Of a stretch of 8,708 bases of DNA, positions 6,554-8,708 are shown in pieces. The first letter of the stretch is position 1; the number at the start of each line of letters is the position of its first letter. Made by a program: the position numbers and the translations under genes. The stretch comes from Halomonas halophila (GTDB lineage: Bacteria > Pseudomonadota > Gammaproteobacteria > Pseudomonadales > Halomonadaceae), in contig DJIP01000341.1 in NCBI GenBank assembly GCA_002433675.1, positions 1 through 8,708 of the forward strand, read 5' to 3'. Below the pieces are notes generated by a model. The model ran no database searches. It was not told the DNA's origin and worked only from the letters and a program-made list of their open reading frames with translations.

Positions 6554-7087
6554 TCAGCCGAACAGGCCGCGGGGCAGGCTGATGACGAAGACGTCGCGGA
6601 ACAGGGTGTCGACCCCGAGCGAGAACACCAGGGCGACCACCACGGCGATGGCCAGGGCCTTGAGCGAGCGCGCGCCCAGAAGCCATTGACCCGCCAGCAG
6701 GAAGGCCAGCGAGGCCAGGCTGAAGCCGAGCCAGGGCAGGGCGATGATGTACACCGCGAACAGCGCCAGCACAGCGAAGGCCAGCCGATGACGCCAGATC
6801 CAGGCGCCGACCTGGCCGCGCTCACCGGGGCTCTGGCGCAGGAAGGCACGCGCCTCCTTGAAGGCGATGGCCAGGTTCAATGCCACCAGCGCTGCCAGCA
6901 CCAGCCGCGGGAAGCTGCCCGAACCCAGCGGTTCCCACATCGACGACGGCAGTGCCTGGGCCCTGACAAAGAGCGCGGTGAACAGCGCCGCCAGGGCGAT
7001 GTTCAACAGCACATGGGCCAGGGGACCACCCCGGCCCGGGGCGTGCCGCTCCCCGGAGGGGGAGCGGTCGGTGGTGCTCTGGCTCAT
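6554..7087 (-). CDS. tctB: TTT-family small membrane subunit TctB
   Basis: 177 residues, normal for TctB, the poorly conserved small subunit (about four helices) that pairs with TctA in the inner membrane. A polar, Pro/Gly-rich N-terminus (1-22) is followed by hydrophobic helices at about 23-41, 59-76, 102-133 (a long pair broken around LPWLGF) and 142-162. GSGSFPR (55-61) after the first helix is the typical TctB motif, and the end FVISLPRGLF fits the family. Its ATG overlaps the tctC stop in an ATGA (7084-7087), so translation is probably coupled. An AGGGAAG-like Shine-Dalgarno lies within the end of tctC. Identification rests on motif, topology and position between tctC and tctA. Confidence 0.92.
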   Translation of the reverse strand: MSQSTTDRSPSGERHAPGRGGPLAHVLLNIALAALFTALFVRAQALPSSMWEPLGSGSFPRLVLAALVALNLAIAFKEARAFLRQSPGERGQVGAWIWRHRLAFAVLALFAVYIIALPWLGFSLASLAFLLAGQWLLGARSLKALAIAVVVALVFSLGVDTLFRDVFVISLPRGLFG

Positions 7088-8085
7088 CGTGCAAGCTTCC
7101 CTGACAGACGCTCGATGGTGGCGTTGCTGGTCTCGAGGTACTCGGCGAATGCCTCAGGGCCTTCAAACACCACACTGGCACCGGCGTTGTGCACCGCCTG
7201 GGCGAAGGCCTCGTCCTGGCTCATGGCCTCGAAGGCCTCGGCCAGGGTGTCGATACGTTCTTCCGGGGTGCCCTTGGGTGCCAGGATGCCGCGAATGATG
7301 TTGAGCTTGAGCTCGGGATGGCCGAGTTCGGTGAAGGTCGGTACGTCCGGTGCTTCGGGCTGGCGCTCCTCGCTGCCTACCGCCAGGAAGCGAAGGTCGC
7401 CGTTCTTGACGAATTCGCCGCTGGAAGAAATGTCGCCGATGGCAGCGTCGATGTGGCCGCCGACCAGGGCGCGGATGCGTGAGCCGGTGCCTTCGAAGCC
7501 GACATAGCGGAATTGCAGGTCTTCGGCTTCTTCCATCATGGCGGCGTGAATATGCGGCACACCGCCCAGGGTCACGCCGAAACGGACTTCGCCCGGGTTG
7601 GCCTTGGCGTACTCGACGAACTCCTCGAAGGTGGAGTAGGGCGCGCCGGCAGGAACCGTCAGGTACTGGGGCGACTGGGTGACACCGGCCACCGGCTCGA
7701 AGTCGTCGTAGTTGAGCTGTGTCAGGCCGGTATGGTGGGCCACCATCAGACCTTCGTGGACCTGACCGATGGTGTAGCCATCGGCGTCACGCCGGGACAG
7801 CTCCTTGAGGCCGGTGGTACCGCTGACGCCGGGCATGTTGATCACCGGGATAGGCTGACCGAGCTGGGTCTCGGCGTGGTTGGCGACCAGGCGCATCAGG
7901 GTGTCGCTGCCGCCACCCGGCGACCAGGGCACGATGAATTCCACCGGCTTGTCGGGATAGGCGTCCTGGGCCACGGCCACACTGGCGGCGGCCAGCGCGG
8001 AGGCCGAGACCAACAGGGCCAGCGCGGTCCGGGGGAAAGAACGGCGGGAAAGAGCGGTCTTGGAAGGGGCGCGGTCTAGGGTCAT
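7084..8085 (-). CDS. tctC: TTT-family periplasmic binding protein TctC (Bug family)
   Basis: 333 residues, normal length. This is the extracytoplasmic receptor that captures the carboxylate substrate and hands it to TctAB. After the signal peptide the mature protein begins QDAYPDKPVEFIVPWSPGG. The PWSPGGGSDTLMR segment (around 53-65) is the conserved first ligand loop of Bug proteins. Other family features are the NMPGVSGTTGL strand-loop, PHIHAAMM, GGHIDAAIGDISS and the late LAPKGTPEERI segment. The signal peptide (1-39, cleavage AVA|QD) contains S-R-R-S-F-P-R at 13-19, which fits the twin-arginine pattern S-R-R-x-F, so Tat export is possible. The ATG has AGGA (complement of 8093-8096) 7 nt away. 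It is the first gene of tctCBA, preceded by a 97-bp C/A-rich leader. No TctDE-type regulator gene is in the window. Confidence 0.95.
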   Translation of the reverse strand: MTLDRAPSKTALSRRSFPRTALALLVSASALAAASVAVAQDAYPDKPVEFIVPWSPGGGSDTLMRLVANHAETQLGQPIPVINMPGVSGTTGLKELSRRDADGYTIGQVHEGLMVAHHTGLTQLNYDDFEPVAGVTQSPQYLTVPAGAPYSTFEEFVEYAKANPGEVRFGVTLGGVPHIHAAMMEEAEDLQFRYVGFEGTGSRIRALVGGHIDAAIGDISSSGEFVKNGDLRFLAVGSEERQPEAPDVPTFTELGHPELKLNIIRGILAPKGTPEERIDTLAEAFEAMSQDEAFAQAVHNAGASVVFEGPEAFAEYLETSNATIERLSGKLAR

Positions 8086-8182
8086 GGGAATGTCCTGTGC
8101 GTTGAGGGTTTGTATCGCTGATTGTTGGAATGGAGGGTTGAAGTTGATTGTTGTGGTTGGTTCGACGGTGGTGTGTCGTCTC
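8086..8182 (-). promoter_or_regulatory. C/A-rich leader between the CHR gene and tctC
   Basis: 97 bp, all upstream of tctC on the minus strand. From 8119 to 8162 the transcript would contain no G in 44 nt, which is striking in a GC-rich genome; it includes CCACAACAATCAAC. Such an unstructured C/A-rich leader could enhance translation or be a target of a G/U-rich small RNA. There is no hairpin terminator after the CHR gene, so read-through from it into tctCBA is possible. I see no convincing sigma-70 promoter. Confidence 0.5.
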
Positions 8183-8708
8183 TCAGCCCAGCAGCAGGGC
8201 GCCGTAGCCCAGCCCGAAACACACCACCAGGGCCGGGTGTACGCGGGTCTTGAGCAGCAGCAGTGCCGCCACAGCCGCGATGATCAGGGTGTGCACCAGG
8301 CCCGAGGTCGCCATGCCCTCCTTGAGGAAGCTGACGGTCAGGTAGGCCATCAGCACCATGACGACAGGACGGACCCACTGGCTCATGGACTTGACCTTGA
8401 TCGAGTCGCGGTAGCGATAGAGGGTGCCCAGGGCCGCCAGCATCAACAGCAGCGAGGGTCCGACGGTGGCCAGTACCGCCACCACGGCGCCGCCGGCGCC
8501 GGCCACTTCATAGCCGATATAGCCGGCCATCTTGGTGGCGATGGGACTCGGCAGGGCATTGCCCAGTGCCAGCGTCTCGGCGAAGCCCTGATGGGTCATC
8601 CAGCCGTAGGTGCCGACCACCTCGTTCTCGATCAGCGGAATGATCGCGGGGCCACCGCCGTAGCCGACGATATTGGGAATGAAGAAGGCCAGAAACAGCT
8701 GCCAGTAG
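8183..8708 (-). CDS. Chromate transporter (CHR) family protein, single-domain type, N-terminus cut by window edge
   Basis: 174 residues are visible, ending at TGA (8183-8185); the frame runs off the right edge. Single-domain CHR proteins have about 190 residues, so probably only some 15 are missing. The start of the fragment, FFIPNIVGYGGGPAIIPLIE, contains the conserved GGGP loop of the CHR domain. It is followed by EVVGTYGWMT and LALGNALPSPIATKMAGYIGY (about 47-67), the family's second signature, then several hydrophobic helices. It resembles the Bacillus YwrA/YwrB type, which usually occurs as two adjacent half-size genes; a partner gene would be expected just beyond the window edge. CHR proteins carry chromate or other oxyanions across the inner membrane, but many members have no proven link to chromate. 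It is co-oriented with tctC, 97 bp upstream. Confidence 0.9.
   Translation of the reverse strand, partial: YWQLFLAFFIPNIVGYGGGPAIIPLIENEVVGTYGWMTHQGFAETLALGNALPSPIATKMAGYIGYEVAGAGGAVVAVLATVGPSLLLMLAALGTLYRYRDSIKVKSMSQWVRPVVMVLMAYLTVSFLKEGMATSGLVHTLIIAAVAALLLLKTRVHPALVVCFGLGYGALLLG

Noticed and set aside
5837..7507. A 556-codon plus-strand open frame across tctA, tctB and tctC
   Set aside because: Despite its length, the translation is extreme in H, G, Q, D and R, without hydrophobic core patterns, and it lies opposite three well-recognised genes. Open antisense frames are common at this GC content.
1..8708. Search for CRISPR arrays, insertion sequences, integrase or toxin-antitoxin genes, tRNA or rRNA genes
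   Set aside because: No spaced direct repeats, transposase or integrase motifs, or RNA gene folds were seen. The content fits ordinary chromosomal metabolism and transport.

Overview
The window is GC-rich, with dense short-spaced genes, strong Shine-Dalgarno sequences and hairpin terminators. Its proteins are of gammaproteobacterial type: CysK is close to the enterobacterial form, and there is a full tripartite tricarboxylate transporter (TTT) set. This looks like the chromosome of a halomonad-like gammaproteobacterium (Halomonas or a relative). That assignment is inferred from protein character and composition only. There is no phage, insertion sequence, tRNA, rRNA, CRISPR array or recognisable defence locus.

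Left part (1-2971): the C-terminal third of a YghA/GSP39-type short-chain dehydrogenase (SDR) runs rightward off the left edge. It converges on cysK (cysteine synthase A, minus strand), which has an excellent hairpin plus T-tract terminator. Next, also on the minus strand, is an exported alpha/beta hydrolase with an aspartate nucleophile (HDLGG), resembling epoxide hydrolases. Its signal peptide carries a perfect 15-bp tandem duplication. A gene-free stretch of about 370 bp separates it from the next, divergent gene.

Middle (2972-4104): a rightward classical SDR starts with TTG and ends in an unusual hydrophilic Gly/Ser/Asp/Asn-rich tail of lower GC. It converges on the transporter block; a 13-bp hairpin lies between them.

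Right part (4105-8708), all on the minus strand, in transcription order: the nearly complete C-terminal part of a single-domain chromate-transporter (CHR) family protein; a 97-bp C/A-rich leader; tctC (periplasmic binding protein with a Tat-like signal); tctB (overlapping tctC by ATGA); tctA; a strong stem-loop without a T-tract; and a HisJ/LAO-type amino-acid-binding protein with no ABC permease or ATPase next to it. TctC should capture a carboxylate in the periplasm and deliver it to the TctA/TctB membrane complex. The HisJ-like protein either serves an ABC transporter encoded elsewhere or has a different role.

I found no clear new multi-gene system. The most unusual points are the ABC-type binding protein attached to a TTT operon with altered ligand-contact positions, the G-free leader of tctC, the low-complexity tail on the SDR, and the duplicated signal-peptide segment of an exported Asp-nucleophile hydrolase.
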